A stretch of DNA of 64,000 nucleotides, from assembly GCF_029227915.1 (NCBI RefSeq), contig NC_079875.1, positions 3,162,001 through 3,226,000 on the forward strand, given 5' to 3'. Below are positions 1 to 14,430 of the stretch, one piece after another. This stretch comes from Hydractinia symbiolongicarpus (Eukaryota; Cnidaria; Hydrozoa; Anthoathecata; Hydractiniidae). A program made the translations under genes and the position numbers. Every line of letters begins with the position of its first letter. The stretch's first letter is position 1. The notes under the pieces are model-generated. The model did no database searches and was not told where the DNA came from. It saw nothing but the letters and a program-made list of their open reading frames with translations.

Positions 1-2230
1 GATAATTCTTGGAGTTCAATCTTCTCATTTACCACATTTATAAGGTCAAATTCCAAAATTTGTTGAATTAAGTCCAACCATCAGCCGTTTCATTGTTAAA
101 GGCAATGCAACCGAGTAACATCGGAGAAATATCGCTAAGTACATGTTGGCACGAATATGTGACGCAATCCTTGTATCTCAAACAGACTGATACTGTTAGA
201 AACTCAATGAAATGTAGTTTTTGAATATTTCTCTATTGCTTCAGCGCGCAATAACGACTAGGATTAGTCCCGCAGTTAAAAGTGACTTATTGATCTAAAT
301 TTGTAATAAAAGAACTAACACAGCGATCAGTGCAACTACTGAACTCCCGCAATCATGCCAAAGTAAGAAGAATGTTAAGTCTTGGAGCCCATTTGTCTCA
401 TTTACCACATTTATACAGCAACAGCCCAAAATCAGTTCAATTAGGTCCAACCGTTAACCGTTTCATTGTTAAGGTCGATGCAACCTAGTAATATCGGAAA
501 AACATCGTAAGTACATGTTGGTACGAATATGTGACGCAACCGTTGTAACTCAAACGGACTGATGCCATTAGAAAGGCAATTAAAAGTAGTTTTTGAAACT
601 GTCCCTTTTTCTTCAGCGCGCGCTAATGGCTACGGTTAGTCGCGAAGTTAAAATTGACTTATTGATCTAAGTTTGTAAATGATGAGCTAACACAGCGCGC
701 AATGTAACTACTGAGTTTCCCCAGTCATGCCAAAGTAAGAAGAATGTAAATTCTTGGAGTCCAGTTGTCTCATTTACCAAATTTATAACGTCAAAGTCCA
801 AAATTAGTTGACTTAGGTTCAACCATCAACCGTTTCATTGTTAAAAGCCATGCAACATAGTAATATCAGGAAAATATCGCTATATACATGTTGGTACCAA
901 TTGGTGGCGCAACCGTTGTATCTCAAACGGACTTAAACCGTCAAAAAGTCAATGAAATGTAGTTTTTGAAACAGTCTCTAAATCTTCAGCGCGCTAATGG
1001 CTAGGATTAGTCCCGCAGTGAAAAATGACTTATTGATCTAAATTTGTAAATAAAGAGCTAACACAGCGCGCAGTGTATTTATTGAGTTCCGGCAATCATG
1101 CCAAAGTAACAAGAATGTTAATTCTTGGAGTTCAATTGTCTCATTTATCACATTTATAAGGTCAAAGTCTAAAATCAGCTCAATTAGGTCCCACGGTCAA
1201 TCGTTTCATTGTTAAAAGCGATGCAACCTAGCAATATTGGAAAAATATCGCAAAGTACATTTTGGTACGAATATGTGACGCAACCGTTGTAACTCAAACG
1301 CACTGATACTGTTAGCAAGTCAATGAAAGGTAGTTTGTTAAACTGTCTCTATTTCTTCAGCGCGTGCTAACGACTAGGATTAGTCCCACATTAAAATGAC
1401 TCATTGATATAAATTTGTAAACAAAGACCTAATACAGCGTGCGGAGTAACTTCTGAGTTCCGGCAATAAAGCCAAAGTAACAAGAATGATAATTCTTGGA
1501 GTTCAATTTTATCATTTACCAAATTTATAACGTCAAAGTCCAACATTAGTTGACTTAGGTTCAACCATCAACCGTTTCATTGCTAAAAAGGATGCAACAT
1601 AGTAATGTTGAAAAAATATCGCTGAATACATGTTGGTACCAATTGGTGACGCAACCGTTGTAACTCAAACGGACTGATGCCGTTAGAAAGGCAATTAAAG
1701 GTACTTTTTGAAACTGTCTCTTTCTTTTCAGCGCACACTAATGGCTAGGGTTAGTCCCGCAGTTAAAAATGAATTATTGACCTAAACTTGTAATTAAAGA
1801 GCTAACTCAGCGTGCAGTGTATTTACTGAGTTCCGGCAATCATGCCAACGTAACAAGAATGTTAATTCTTGGAGTTCAATTGTCTCATTTACCACATTTA
1901 TAAGGTCAAAGTCTAAAATCAGCTCAATTAGGTCCCACGGTCAATCGTTTCATTGTTAAAAGCGATGCAACATAGAAATATTGGAAAAATATCGCTGAAT
2001 ACATGTTGGTACCAATTGGTGACGCAACCGTTGTAACCCTAACGGACTTAAACCGTCAAAAAGTCAATGAAATGTAGTTTTTGAAACAGTTTCTAAATCT
2101 TCAGCGCGCTAATAGCTAGGATTAGTCCCGCAGTGAAAAATGACTTATTGATCTAACTTTGTAAATAGAGAGTTAACACAGCGTGCGGTGTAACTACTGT
2201 GTTTCCGCAATCATGCCGAAGTATGAAGAA

Positions 2231-5200
2231 TGTTAATTCTTGGAGTCCAATTGTCTCATTTATCACATTTATAAGGTCAAAGTCCAAAATTATCTCAATT
2301 AGGTCCCACGGTCAATCGTTTTATTGCTAAAAAGGATGCAACCTAGTAATGTTGTAAAAATGTCGCTGAATACATGTTGGTACCAATTGGTGACGCAACC
2401 GTTGTAACTCAAACGGACTGATACCGCTAGAAAGACAATTAAAGATAGTTTTTGAAACTGTCTCTTTCTTTTCAGCGCGCGCTAACAACTAGGATTAGTC
2501 CCATAGTAAGAATGACTCATTGATCTAAAATTGTAAATAAAGAGCTAACACAGCGTGCAGAGTAAATACTGAGTTCCGGCATTCATACCAAAGTAACAAG
2601 AATGATAATTCTTGGTGTTCAATTTTCTCATTTACCACATTTATAAGGTCAAAGTCGAAAATCAGTTGAATTAGGTCCCACGGTCAATCTTTTCACTGTT
2701 GAAAGCGAAGCAACATAGAAATATCGGAAAAATATAGCTAAATACATGTTGGTACGAATATGTGACGCAACTGTTGTAACTCAAACGAACTGATACTGTT
2801 AGCAGGTCAATGAAAGGTAGTTTGTTAAACTGCCTCTATTTCTTCAGCGCGTGCTAACGACTAGGATTAGTCCCACAATAAAAATGACTCATGGATATAA
2901 ATTTGTAAAAAAAGACCTAACACAGCGTGCGGGGTAACTACTGAGTTCCGGCAATAATGCCAAAGTAACAAGAATGATAATTCTTGGAGTTCAATTTTCT
3001 CATTTACCAAATTTATAACGTCAAAGTCCAAAATTAGTTGACTTAGGTTCAACCATCAACCGTTTCATTGTAAAAGGCGATGCAACCAAGTAATATCGAA
3101 AACGTACCGCTAAGTACATGTTGGTACGAATATGTAACCCAACCGTTGCAACTCAAACGGACTTAAACCGTCAAAAAGTCAATAAAATGTAGTTTTTAAA
3201 ACAGTCTCTAAATCTTCAGCGCGCTAATGGCTAGGATTAGTCCCGCAATGAAAAATGACTTATTGATCTGAACTTGTAAAAAAAGAGCTAAAACAAAGGG
3301 CGGTGTAACTACTGAGTTCCAGCAATCATGCCAAAGTAACATGAATGATAATTCTTGGAGTTCAATCTTCTCATTTACCACATTTATCAGGTCAAATTTC
3401 AAAATTTGTTAAATTAAGTCCAACCATCAGCCGTTTTATTGTTAAACGCAATGAAACCAAGTAACATCGGAGAAATATCGGTAAGTACATGTTGGCACGA
3501 ATATGTGACGCAACCGTTGTATCTCAAACAGACTGGTACTGTTAGAAACTCAATGAAATGTAGTTTTTGAATATTTCTCTATTTCTTCAGCGCGCGCTAA
3601 CGACTAGGATTAGTCCCGCAGCTAAAAGTAACTTATTGATCTAAATTTATAATAAAAGAACTAACACAGCGCGCAGTGTAAGTACTGAGTTCCATTAATC
3701 ATGCCAAAGTAACAAGAATGATAATTCTTGGAGTTCAATTTTCTCATTTACTACATTCATAAGGTCAAAGTCGAAAATCAGTTGAATTAGGTCCCACGCT
3801 CAATCTTTTCATTGTTAAAAGCTATGCAACCTAGTAACATCAGGAAAATATCGCTATATACCTGTTGGTACCAATTGGTGACGCAACCGTTGTAGTCCAA
3901 GCGGACTTAAACCGTCAGAAGGTCAATGAAATATAGTGTTTGAAACAGTCTCTAAATCTTCAGCGCACTAATGGCTAGGATTAGTCCCGCAATGAAAAAT
4001 GACTCATTGATCTAAAATTGTAAATAAAGAGCTAACACAGCGTGCAGAGTAAATACTGAGTTCCGGCATTCATACCAAAGTAACAGGAATTTTGCTTCTT
4101 GAAGTCCAATTGCCTCATTTACCACATTTATAAGGTCAAAGCCCAAAATCGGTCCAATTATGTGCCACGGTCAATCGTTTCACTGTTAAAAGTAATGCAA
4201 CCTAGTAATATCGGAAAAATATCACTAAATGCATGTTGGCAGCAATTGGTAACGCAACCGTTGTGACTCAAATGGACTGACACCTTAGAAAGTCAATGAA
4301 ATGTAGTTTTTGAAACTGTCTCTATTTCTTCAACGTGCGCTAATGGCCTGGGGTGGTCCCGCTGTAAAAAATGAGTTATTAGTCTAAATAATTAAGTAAA
4401 GAGCTAACAGTGCGTCCAGTATAACTGCGAAGTTCCAGCATGTATACCAAAGTGAGTAGAATGTCAATTCTTGGAGTGTATTTGTCTCATTGATTACATT
4501 TATAAGTTCAAAGTCCAAATCAGTTCAATTAGGTCCCACGGTCAATCATTTCACTAATAAAAGCGATGCAAGCTAGTATTATCGGAAAAATATCGCTACT
4601 TACATGTTGGTACGAATATGTGACGCAATCGTGGTAACACGAACCCCCTGATACTGTTCGAAATTCAATGAAATGTAGTTTTTGAAACTGTCTTTACTTA
4701 TTCAGCGCGCGCTAACGGCTAAGATCAGTCCCTCAGTAAAAAATGACTTATTGATTTAAATATTTTAATAAAGAGCTAATAGAGCGCCCAGTGTAACTGG
4801 GTAGTTCAAGCATTAAGTAGGGAGAACGTTAATTCTTGGAGTCCAATTGTCTCATTTATCATATTTATCAGGTCAAAGTCCAAAATCAGTTCAATTAGGC
4901 CCCACGGCCAATGATTTTACTCTTAAAAGCGATGCAAGCTACAATCATATTCATAATAGTTTTTGAAATACCACTTTTGCCCTTCCCCCCACTCTTCAGT
5001 GTTGGTTGGAGGTCTTTTCAAGAGTCGCCAGCAGTACTTTGGGGCACAAATCAACACGAAATCAACACTGACTATAGGGGGAGAAGGGGGGGGAACTCTG
5101 AAAGAAGCCTTAAAGCCGTTTTTCCAATAATTTATGAACATGATATCATGTTCATAATAGTTTTGGAAAAACCACTTTTCCCCTTCCCCCCACTCTTCAG

Positions 5201-6990
5201 TGTTAGTTGGAGGGCTTTTCCAGAGTCGCCGGCAGTATTTTGGGGCACAAATCAACACAAAATCGACACTGAATGTAGGGGGATAGGTGGAAAACTCTGA
5301 AAAAAACCTCAAAAGCCGCTTTTTCCAATAATTTACAAACATGATTGTAGTAATATCGGAAAAATATCGCTACTTACATGTTGGTACGAATATGTGACAC
5401 AACCGTGTTAACTCAAACGGACTGATACCGTTAGAAAGTCAAATAAATGTAGTTTTTAAAACTGTCTCTATTTTTTCAACACGGGCTAACGGCTTGGATT
5501 GGTCCAACAGTAAAAAATGACTTACTTATCTAAATTTTTAAATAAAGCGATACCACAGCGCCCAGTGACATTGCTGAGTTCCAGCATTCATGCTTAAGTA
5601 AGACGAATGCTAATTCTTTTAGTCCAATTGTCTCATTTATCACATTTATAAGGTTAAAGTACAAAATCAGTTCAATTACGTACCACGGTCAATCGTTTCA
5701 CTCTCAAGAGCTATGCAACCTAGTAATATTGGAAAAATGTCGCTAAATACATGTCGCTACAAAAATGTGACGCAATCGTTGTGACTCAAACAAACTGATA
5801 CCTTAGAAAATCAATGAAATGTAGTTTTTGAAACTGTCTCTATTTCTACAACGTGAGCTAACGGGTTGGATTGGTCCCACTGTAAAAAATGACTTATTAA
5901 TCTAAATATTTAAATAAACAGCTAACAAAACGTCGAGTGTAACTGGGCAGTTCCAGCATTCATGCCAAAGTAGGAAGAATGTTAATTTTTCGAGTGCAAT
6001 TATCTCATTTATCACATTCATAAAGCTAAAGTCCAAAATCAGTTCAATTAAGTCGCACGGTCAATCGTTTCTCTTTCAAAAGCAATGCAACCTAGTAATA
6101 TCGGAAAAACATCGTTAAATTCATGTTGGTACGAATACGTGACACAACCGTTGTAACTCAAACGGCCTGATACTGTTAGAAAGTCAATGAAATGAAGTTT
6201 TTCAGCCTGTCTCTACTTCTTTAACTTGTGCTAACGGCTTGGTTTGTTCCCCTTGTAAAAAATGACTTATTGGTCTAAATATTTAAATAAAGTGCCAACA
6301 GAGCGTCCCGTGTAACTGTGGAGTTCCAGCATTCATGCCAAAAGAAGAATGTTAATTCTTGGAGTCCAATTGTCTCAATTATCACATTCATAAGGCGAAA
6401 TTCCAAAATCAGTTTAATTAGGTCGCACCATCAATCGTATCACTTTTAAAAGCAATGCAACCTAGTATTATCGGAAGAATATTGCTAAATACATGTTGGT
6501 ACGAATATGTGACGCACCCGTTGTAACTCAGACGAACCGATACCGTTAGAAAGTCAAGGAAGTATAGTGTTTGAAACTGCCTCTATTTCTTCAGCGCGTG
6601 CTAACGGCTAGAATTGGTCCCACAGTACAAAGTGACTTACTTATCTAAACTTTTAAATAAAGCGTTACCACAGCGTCCAGTGAAGTTTTTGAGTTCCAGC
6701 AATCATGTCAAATTAAGAAGAATGTTAATTCTCGCAGCACAAATGTCTCATTTATCACATTTATCAGGTTAAAGTGCAAAATCAGTTCAATCAGGTTCCA
6801 CGATCAATTGTTTCACTTTTAAAAGCAATGCAACCTAGTAATATCGAAAAAATATCGCTAAATACATGTTAGTACGAATATGTGACGCAACCGTTGTAAC
6901 TCAGAAGGACCGATACCGTTAGAAAGTTAATCTAATGTAGTTATAGAAACTATCTCTATTTCTTCAGCGCGCGTTAATGACTAGAATTGG
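2231..6990. repeat. 7.44-kb higher-order repeat, copy 1
   Basis: This block recurs at 9671-14430 with an offset of 7440 bases (7439 after a one-base loss in a G run at about 5090/12530). By eye only a handful of substitutions separate the copies over about 4.7 kb, for example at 4568/12008, 4710/12151, 5702/13141 and 5776/13215. Neighbouring monomers differ far more from each other than these two copies do. The offset equals about 20 monomers. Beyond 6990 similarity continues patchily: 7090-7310 matches 14527-14747, then the second copy has one extra monomer, and 7312-8790 matches 15121-16600. Confidence 0.9.
4942..5347. mobile_element. Dimeric foldback MITE with TA target duplication, inside satellite
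   Basis: The monomer reads GCAAGCTA then GTAATATCGG. Here it is split by 406 bases flanked by TA on both sides (4940-4941 and 5348-5349). The ends are inverted: CAATCATATTCATAA at the left, and the complement of the right end reads CAATCATGTTTGTAA. The insert is two units of 203 bases each (4942-5144, 5145-5347), head to tail, meeting at the palindrome GAACATGATATCATGTTC. Each unit is itself an imperfect stem-loop: a CCCTTCCCCCCACTCTTCAGTG arm (22 bases, about 4980-5001 in unit 1) faces a complementary arm near 5066-5096. TA duplication and short inverted ends fit a Tc1/mariner-type non-autonomous element. The 129-139 aa ORFs across it are chance products. Confidence 0.8.
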
Positions 6991-9670
6991 TTCCACAGCA
7001 AAATTTGACTAATTTATCTAAATTTTTGAATAAAGTCCTACCACAGCGCCCAGTGAAAATTGCTGAGTTCCAGCAATCATGTCAAATTAAGAAGAATGAT
7101 ACTTCTTGCAGTCCAAGTGTCTCATTTGTCGCATTTATAAGGTAAAGTGCAAAATCAGTTCAATTAGGTCGCACGGTCAATATTTTCACATTTAAAGGCA
7201 ATGCAATCTAGTAATAACGGAAAAATATCGCTAAATACATATTGGTGCCAATATGTGACGCAACCGTTTTAACTCAAAAGGACTGATAACGTTAGAAATT
7301 CAAAGAAATGAAGTTTTTCAGCCTGTCTCTACTTCTTTAACTTGTGCTAACGGCTTGGATTGTTCCCCTTGTAGAAAATGACTTATTGGTCTAAATATTT
7401 AAATAAAGTGCCAACAGAGCGTCCAGTGTAACTGTGGAGTTCCAGCATTCATGCCATATGTAGAAAACTGTTAATTGTCGGAGTCCAATTGTCTAATTTA
7501 TCACATTTATAAGGTTAAATTCCAATATCAGTTTAATTAGGTCCCACGATCAATCACTTCACTGTTAAAAGTGATTCAACCTAGTAATATCAGAAAATAT
7601 CTCTAAATACATGTTGGTACGAATATGTGACGCAACTGTGGTAACTCAAACGGACCGATGGCGTTAGAAAAGTAATGAAGTTTAGTTATAAAAACTGTCT
7701 CCTTTTCTTCAGCGCTCGCAAAATGACTTATCGAACTAAATATTTTAATAAAGAGTTAACAGAGCGTCCAGTGTAACTGTGGAGTTCCAGCATTCATGTC
7801 AAATTAAAAAAAATGTTACTTCTTGCAGTCCAAGTGTCTCATTTATCAAATTTATAAGGTTAAAGTCCAACGTCAATTTAATTAGGTCCCACGATCAGTC
7901 ATTTATCTGTTAAAAGCGATGCAACCTAGTAATATCAAAAATATATCGCTAAATATATGTTGGGACAAATATGTAACGCAGCCGTTGTAACTCAACTCGA
8001 CTTGCACCGTTAGAAATTCAATGAAATGTAGTTTTATAAACCGTTTCTATTTCTTCAGCGTGCGTTAACGGCTTGGATTGGTTCCACTGCAAAAACTGAC
8101 TGATTGATCTAAATATTTAAATAAAGGGCTAAAAGAGCGTTCAGTGTAACTGCTGATTTCCAGCGTTCATGCCAAAGTAAGAAGATGTTAATTCTTGGAG
8201 TCCAATTCTCTCACTTAATACATTTATAAGGTTAAAGTCCAATATCAGTTCAATTAGGTCCCACGGACAATCACTTCACTTTTTTAATAGCGATGCAAAC
8301 TGGTGATATCGGAAAAGTATCGCTGGTTTCATGTTGGTACGAAATTGTGACGCAATCGTTGTAACACAAGCCGACTTATACCGTTAGAACGTCAATAAAA
8401 TGTAGTTTTTGAAACTGTTAAAGTCCAAAATCAGTTCAATTAGGTACCACGGTCAATCACTTCACTTTTAAAAGCGATGCATGCTAGTAATATCGGAAAA
8501 GTACCGCTGGTTTCATGTTGTTACGAAATTGTGACGCAATCATTGTAACACAAGCCGACTTATACCGTTAGAAAGTCAATAAAATGTAGTCTTAGAAACT
8601 GTCTCAATTTCCTTAGCGCTCGCTAACGACTTGGATTGGTCCCACTGTAACAGATGACTTATCGAACTAAATATTTATATAAAGCGCTAACAGGCGTCCA
8701 GTGTAACTGCTGAGTTCCAGCATTCATGTCAAATTTAGAAACTGTTACTTCTCGAAGTCCAATTGTCTAATTTATCACATTTATAAGGTTAAAGTCCAAA
8801 GTCAGTTTAATTAGGTCCCACGATCAGTCATTTATCTGTTAAAAGCGATGCAACCTGGTAGTATCGGAAATATATCGCTAAATATATGTTGGGACAAATA
8901 TGTAACGCAACCGTTGTAACTCAACTCGACTTACACCGTTAGAAATTCAATGAAATGTAGTTTTATAAACCGTTTCTATTTCTTCAGCGTGCGTTAACGG
9001 CTTGGATTGGTTCCACTGCAAAAACTGACTGATTGATCTAAATATTTAAATAAAGGGCTAAAAGAGCGTTCAGTGTAACTGCTGATTTCCAGCGTTCATG
9101 CCAAAGTAAGAAGATGTTAATTCTTGGAGTCCAATACTCTCACTTAATACATTTATAAGGTTAAAGTCCAAAATCAGTTCAATTAGGTCTCACGGTCAAT
9201 CACTTCACTTTTAAAAGCGATGCAGGCTAGTAATATCGGAAAAGTACCGCTGGTTTCATGTTGGCACGAAATTGTGACGCAATCATTGTAACACATGCCG
9301 ACTTCTACCGTTAGAACGTCAATAAAATGTAGTTTTTGAAACTGTTAAAGTCCAAAATCAGTTCAATTAGGTACCACGGTCAATCACTTCACTTTTAAAA
9401 GCGATGCATGCTAGTAATATCGGAAAAGTACCGCTGGTTTCATGTTGGTACGAAATTGTGACGCAATCATTGTAACACAAGCCGACTTATACCGTTAGAA
9501 AGTCAATAAAATGTAGTTTTTAAAACTGTCTCTATTTATTTAGCGCGCGCTAACGGCCAGGATCTGTCGCACAGTAAAAACTGACTTATTTATCTAAATT
9601 TTCAAATAAAGCGCTACCACAGCGCTCAGTGAAATTTTTGTCGTCAAGCAATCATGTCAATTTAGAAAAC

Positions 9671-12600
9671 TGTTAATTCTTGGAGTCCAATTGTCTCATT
9701 TATCACATTTATAAGGTCAAAGTCCAAAATTATCTCAATTAGGTCCCACGGTCAATCGTTTTATTGCTAAAAAGGATGCAACCTAGTAATGTTGTAAAAA
9801 TGTCGCTGAATACATGTTGGTACCAATTGGTGACGCAACCGTTGTAACTCAAACGGACTGATACCGCTAGAAAGACAATTAAAGATAGTTTTTGAAACTG
9901 TCTCTTTCTTTTCAGCGCGCGCTAACAACTAGGATTAGTCCCATAGTAAGAATGACTCATTGATCTAAAATTGTAAATAAAGAGCTAACACAGCGTGCAG
10001 AGTAAATACTGAGTTCCGGCATTCATACCAAAGTAACAAGAATGATAATTCTTGGTGTTCAATTTTCTCATTTACCACATTTATAAGGTCAAAGTCGAAA
10101 ATCAGTTGAATTAGGTCCCACGGTCAATCTTTTCACTGTTGAAAGCGAAGCAACATAGAAATATCGGAAAAATATAGCTAAATACATGTTGGTACGAATA
10201 TGTGACGCAACTGTTGTAACTCAAACGAACTGATACTGTTAGCAGGTCAATGAAAGGTAGTTTGTTAAACTGCCTCTATTTCTTCAGCGCGTGCTAACGA
10301 CTAGGATTAGTCCCACAATAAAAATGACTCATGGATATAAATTTGTAAAAAAAGACCTAACACAGCGTGCGGGGTAACTACTGAGTTCCGGCAATAATGC
10401 CAAAGTAACAAGAATGATAATTCTTGGAGTTCAATTTTCTCATTTACCAAATTTATAACGTCAAAGTCCAAAATTAGTTGACTTAGGTTCAACCATCAAC
10501 CGTTTCATTGTAAAAGGCGATGCAACCAAGTAATATCGAAAACGTACCGCTAAGTACATGTTGGTACGAATATGTAACCCAACCGTTGCAACTCAAACGG
10601 ACTTAAACCGTCAAAAAGTCAATAAAATGTAGTTTTTAAAACAGTCTCTAAATCTTCAGCGCGCTAATGGCTAGGATTAGTCCCGCAATGAAAAATGACT
10701 TATTGATCTGAACTTGTAAAAAAAGAGCTAAAACAAAGGGCGGTGTAACTACTGAGTTCCAGCAATCATGCCAAAGTAACATGAATGATAATTCTTGGAG
10801 TTCAATCTTCTCATTTACCACATTTATCAGGTCAAATTTCAAAATTTGTTAAATTAAGTCCAACCATCAGCCGTTTTATTGTTAAACGCAATGAAACCAA
10901 GTAACATCGGAGAAATATCGGTAAGTACATGTTGGCACGAATATGTGACGCAACCGTTGTATCTCAAACAGACTGGTACTGTTAGAAACTCAATGAAATG
11001 TAGTTTTTGAATATTTCTCTATTTCTTCAGCGCGCGCTAACGACTAGGATTAGTCCCGCAGCTAAAAGTAACTTATTGATCTAAATTTATAATAAAAGAA
11101 CTAACACAGCGCGCAGTGTAAGTACTGAGTTCCATTAATCATGCCAAAGTAACAAGAATGATAATTCTTGGAGTTCAATTTTCTCATTTACTACATTCAT
11201 AAGGTCAAAGTCGAAAATCAGTTGAATTAGGTCCCACGCTCAATCTTTTCATTGTTAAAAGCTATGCAACCTAGTAACATCAGGAAAATATCGCTATATA
11301 CCTGTTGGTACCAATTGGTGACGCAACCGTTGTAGTCCAAGCGGACTTAAACCGTCAGAAGGTCAATGAAATATAGTGTTTGAAACAGTCTCTAAATCTT
11401 CAGCGCACTAATGGCTAGGATTAGTCCCGCAATGAAAAATGACTCATTGATCTAAAATTGTAAATAAAGAGCTAACACAGCGTGCAGAGTAAATACTGAG
11501 TTCCGGCATTCATACCAAAGTAACAGGAATTTTGCTTCTTGAAGTCCAATTGCCTCATTTACCACATTTATAAGGTCAAAGCCCAAAATCGGTCCAATTA
11601 TGTGCCACGGTCAATCGTTTCACTGTTAAAAGTAATGCAACCTAGTAATATCGGAAAAATATCACTAAATGCATGTTGGCAGCAATTGGTAACGCAACCG
11701 TTGTGACTCAAATGGACTGACACCTTAGAAAGTCAATGAAATGTAGTTTTTGAAACTGTCTCTATTTCTTCAACGTGCGCTAATGGCCTGGGGTGGTCCC
11801 GCTGTAAAAAATGAGTTATTAGTCTAAATAATTAAGTAAAGAGCTAACAGTGCGTCCAGTATAACTGCGAAGTTCCAGCATGTATACCAAAGTGAGTAGA
11901 ATGTCAATTCTTGGAGTGTATTTGTCTCATTGATTACATTTATAAGTTCAAAGTCCAAATCAGTTCAATTAGGTCCCACGGTCAATCATTTCACTAATAA
12001 AAGCGATGAGAGCTAGTATTATCGGAAAAATATCGCTACTTACATGTTGGTACGAATATGTGACGCAATCGTGGTAACACGAACCCCCTGATACTGTTCG
12101 AAATTCAATGAAATGTAGTTTTTGAAACTGTCTTTACTTATTCAGCGCGCGCAAACGGCTAAGATCAGTCCCTCAGTAAAAAATGACTTATTGATTTAAA
12201 TATTTTAATAAAGAGCTAATAGAGCGCCCAGTGTAACTGGGTAGTTCAAGCATTAAGTAGGGAGAACGTTAATTCTTGGAGTCCAATTGTCTCATTTATC
12301 ATATTTATCAGGTCAAAGTCCAAAATCAGTTCAATTAGGCCCCACGGCCAATGATTTTACTCTTAAAAGCGATGCAAGCTACAATCATATTCATAATAGT
12401 TTTTGAAATACCACTTTTGCCCTTCCCCCCACTCTTCAGTGTTGGTTGGAGGTCTTTTCAAGAGTCGCCAGCAGTACTTTGGGGCACAAATCAACACGAA
12501 ATCAACACTGACTATAGGGGGAGAAGGGGGGGAACTCTGAAAGAAGCCTTAAAGCCGTTTTTCCAATAATTTATGAACATGATATCATGTTCATAATAGT

Positions 12601-14430
12601 TTTGGAAAAACCACTTTTCCCCTTCCCCCCACTCTTCAGTGTTAGTTGGAGGGCTTTTCCAGAGTCGCCGGCAGTATTTTGGGGCACAAATCAACACAAA
12701 ATCGACACTGAATGTAGGGGGATAGGTGGAAAACTCTGAAAAAAACCTCAAAAGCCGCTTTTTCCAATAATTTACAAACATGATTGTAGTAATATCGGAA
12801 AAATATCGCTACTTACATGTTGGTACGAATATGTGACACAACCGTGTTAACTCAAACGGACTGATACCGTTAGAAAGTCAAATAAATGTAGTTTTTAAAA
12901 CTGTCTCTATTTTTTCAACACGGGCTAACGGCTTGGATTGGTCCAACAGTAAAAAATGACTTACTTATCTAAATTTTTAAATAAAGCGATACCACAGCGC
13001 CCAGTGACATTGCTGAGTTCCAGCATTCATGCTTAAGTAAGACGAATGCTAATTCTTTTAGTCCAATTGTCTCATTTATCACATTTATAAGGTTAAAGTA
13101 CAAAATCAGTTCAATTACGTACCACGGTCAATCGTTTCACTTTCAAGAGCTATGCAACCTAGTAATATTGGAAAAATGTCGCTAAATACATGTCGCTACA
13201 AAAATGTGACGCAATCGTTGTAACTCAAACAAACTGATACCTTAGAAAATCAATGAAATGTAGTTTTTGAAACTGTCTCTATTTCTACAACGTGAGCTAA
13301 CGGGTTGGATTGGTCCCACTGTAAAAAATGACTTATTAATCTAAATATTTAAATAAACAGCTAACAAAACGTCGAGTGTAACTGGGCAGTTCCAGCATTC
13401 ATGCCAAAGTAGGAAGAATGTTAATTTTTCGAGTGCAATTATCTCATTTATCACATTCATAAAGCTAAAGTCCAAAATCAGTTCAATTAAGTCGCACGGT
13501 CAATCGTTTCTCTTTCAAAAGCAATGCAACCTAGTAATATCGGAAAAACATCGTTAAATTCATGTTGGTACGAATACGTGACACAACCGTTGTAACTCAA
13601 ACGGCCTGATACTGTTAGAAAGTCAATGAAATGAAGTTTTTCAGCCTGTCTCTACTTCTTTAACTTGTGCTAACGGCTTGGTTTGTTCCCCTTGTAAAAA
13701 ATGACTTATTGGTCTAAATATTTAAATAAAGTGCCAACAGAGCGTCCCGTGTAACTGTGGAGTTCCAGCATTCATGCCAAAAGAAGAATGTTAATTCTTG
13801 GAGTCCAATTGTCTCAATTATCACATTCATAAGGCGAAATTCCAAAATCAGTTTAATTAGGTCGCACCATCAATCGTATCACTTTTAAAAGCAATGCAAC
13901 CTAGTATTATCGGAAGAATATTGCTAAATACATGTTGGTACGAATATGTGACGCACCCGTTGTAACTCAGACGAACCGATACCGTTAGAAAGTCAAGGAA
14001 GTATAGTGTTTGAAACTGCCTCTATTTCTTCAGCGCGTGCTAACGGCTAGAATTGGTCCCACAGTACAAAGTGACTTACTTATCTAAACTTTTAAATAAA
14101 GCGTTACCACAGCGTCCAGTGAAGTTTTTGAGTTCCAGCAATCATGTCAAATTAAGAAGAATGTTAATTCTCGCAGCACAAATGTCTCATTTATCACATT
14201 TATCAGGTTAAAGTGCAAAATCAGTTCAATCAGGTTCCACGATCAATTGTTTCACTTTTAAAAGCAATGCAACCTAGTAATATCGAAAAAATATCGCTAA
14301 ATACATGTTAGTACGAATATGTGACGCAACCGTTGTAACTCAGAAGGACCGATACCGTTAGAAAGTTAATCTAATGTAGTTATAGAAACTATCTCTATTT
14401 CTTCAGCGCGCGTTAATGACTAGAATTGGT
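9671..14430. repeat. 7.44-kb higher-order repeat, copy 2
   Basis: Near-identical copy of 2231-6990, including the embedded MITE. The left breakpoint falls in the conserved TGTTAATTCTTGGAG segment of the monomer, as expected for unequal exchange in register. The right side is mosaic: at about 14740 the sequence switches to a monomer like the one at 13280-13650 before rejoining the sequence found after 7310. Confidence 0.9.
12382..12786. mobile_element. Second copy of the dimeric TA MITE, carried by the higher-order duplication
   Basis: Same element, same satellite position and same TA flanks as 4942-5347, lying at the 7440-base offset. It is 405 bases because one G is missing from the G run near 12530, which truncates the chance ORF. 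It is a passenger of the array duplication and not a second insertion. Confidence 0.8.

Noticed and set aside
2867-3402. Repeated 61- and 64-codon ORFs on the minus strand, identical again at 10307-10842
   Set aside because: They lie wholly within satellite monomers and repeat only because the 7.44-kb block is duplicated.
4911-5342. 129- and 139-codon ORFs on opposite strands over the MITE
   Set aside because: They cross the insertion junction, mirror each other because the element is a foldback, and one is broken in the second copy by a single G.
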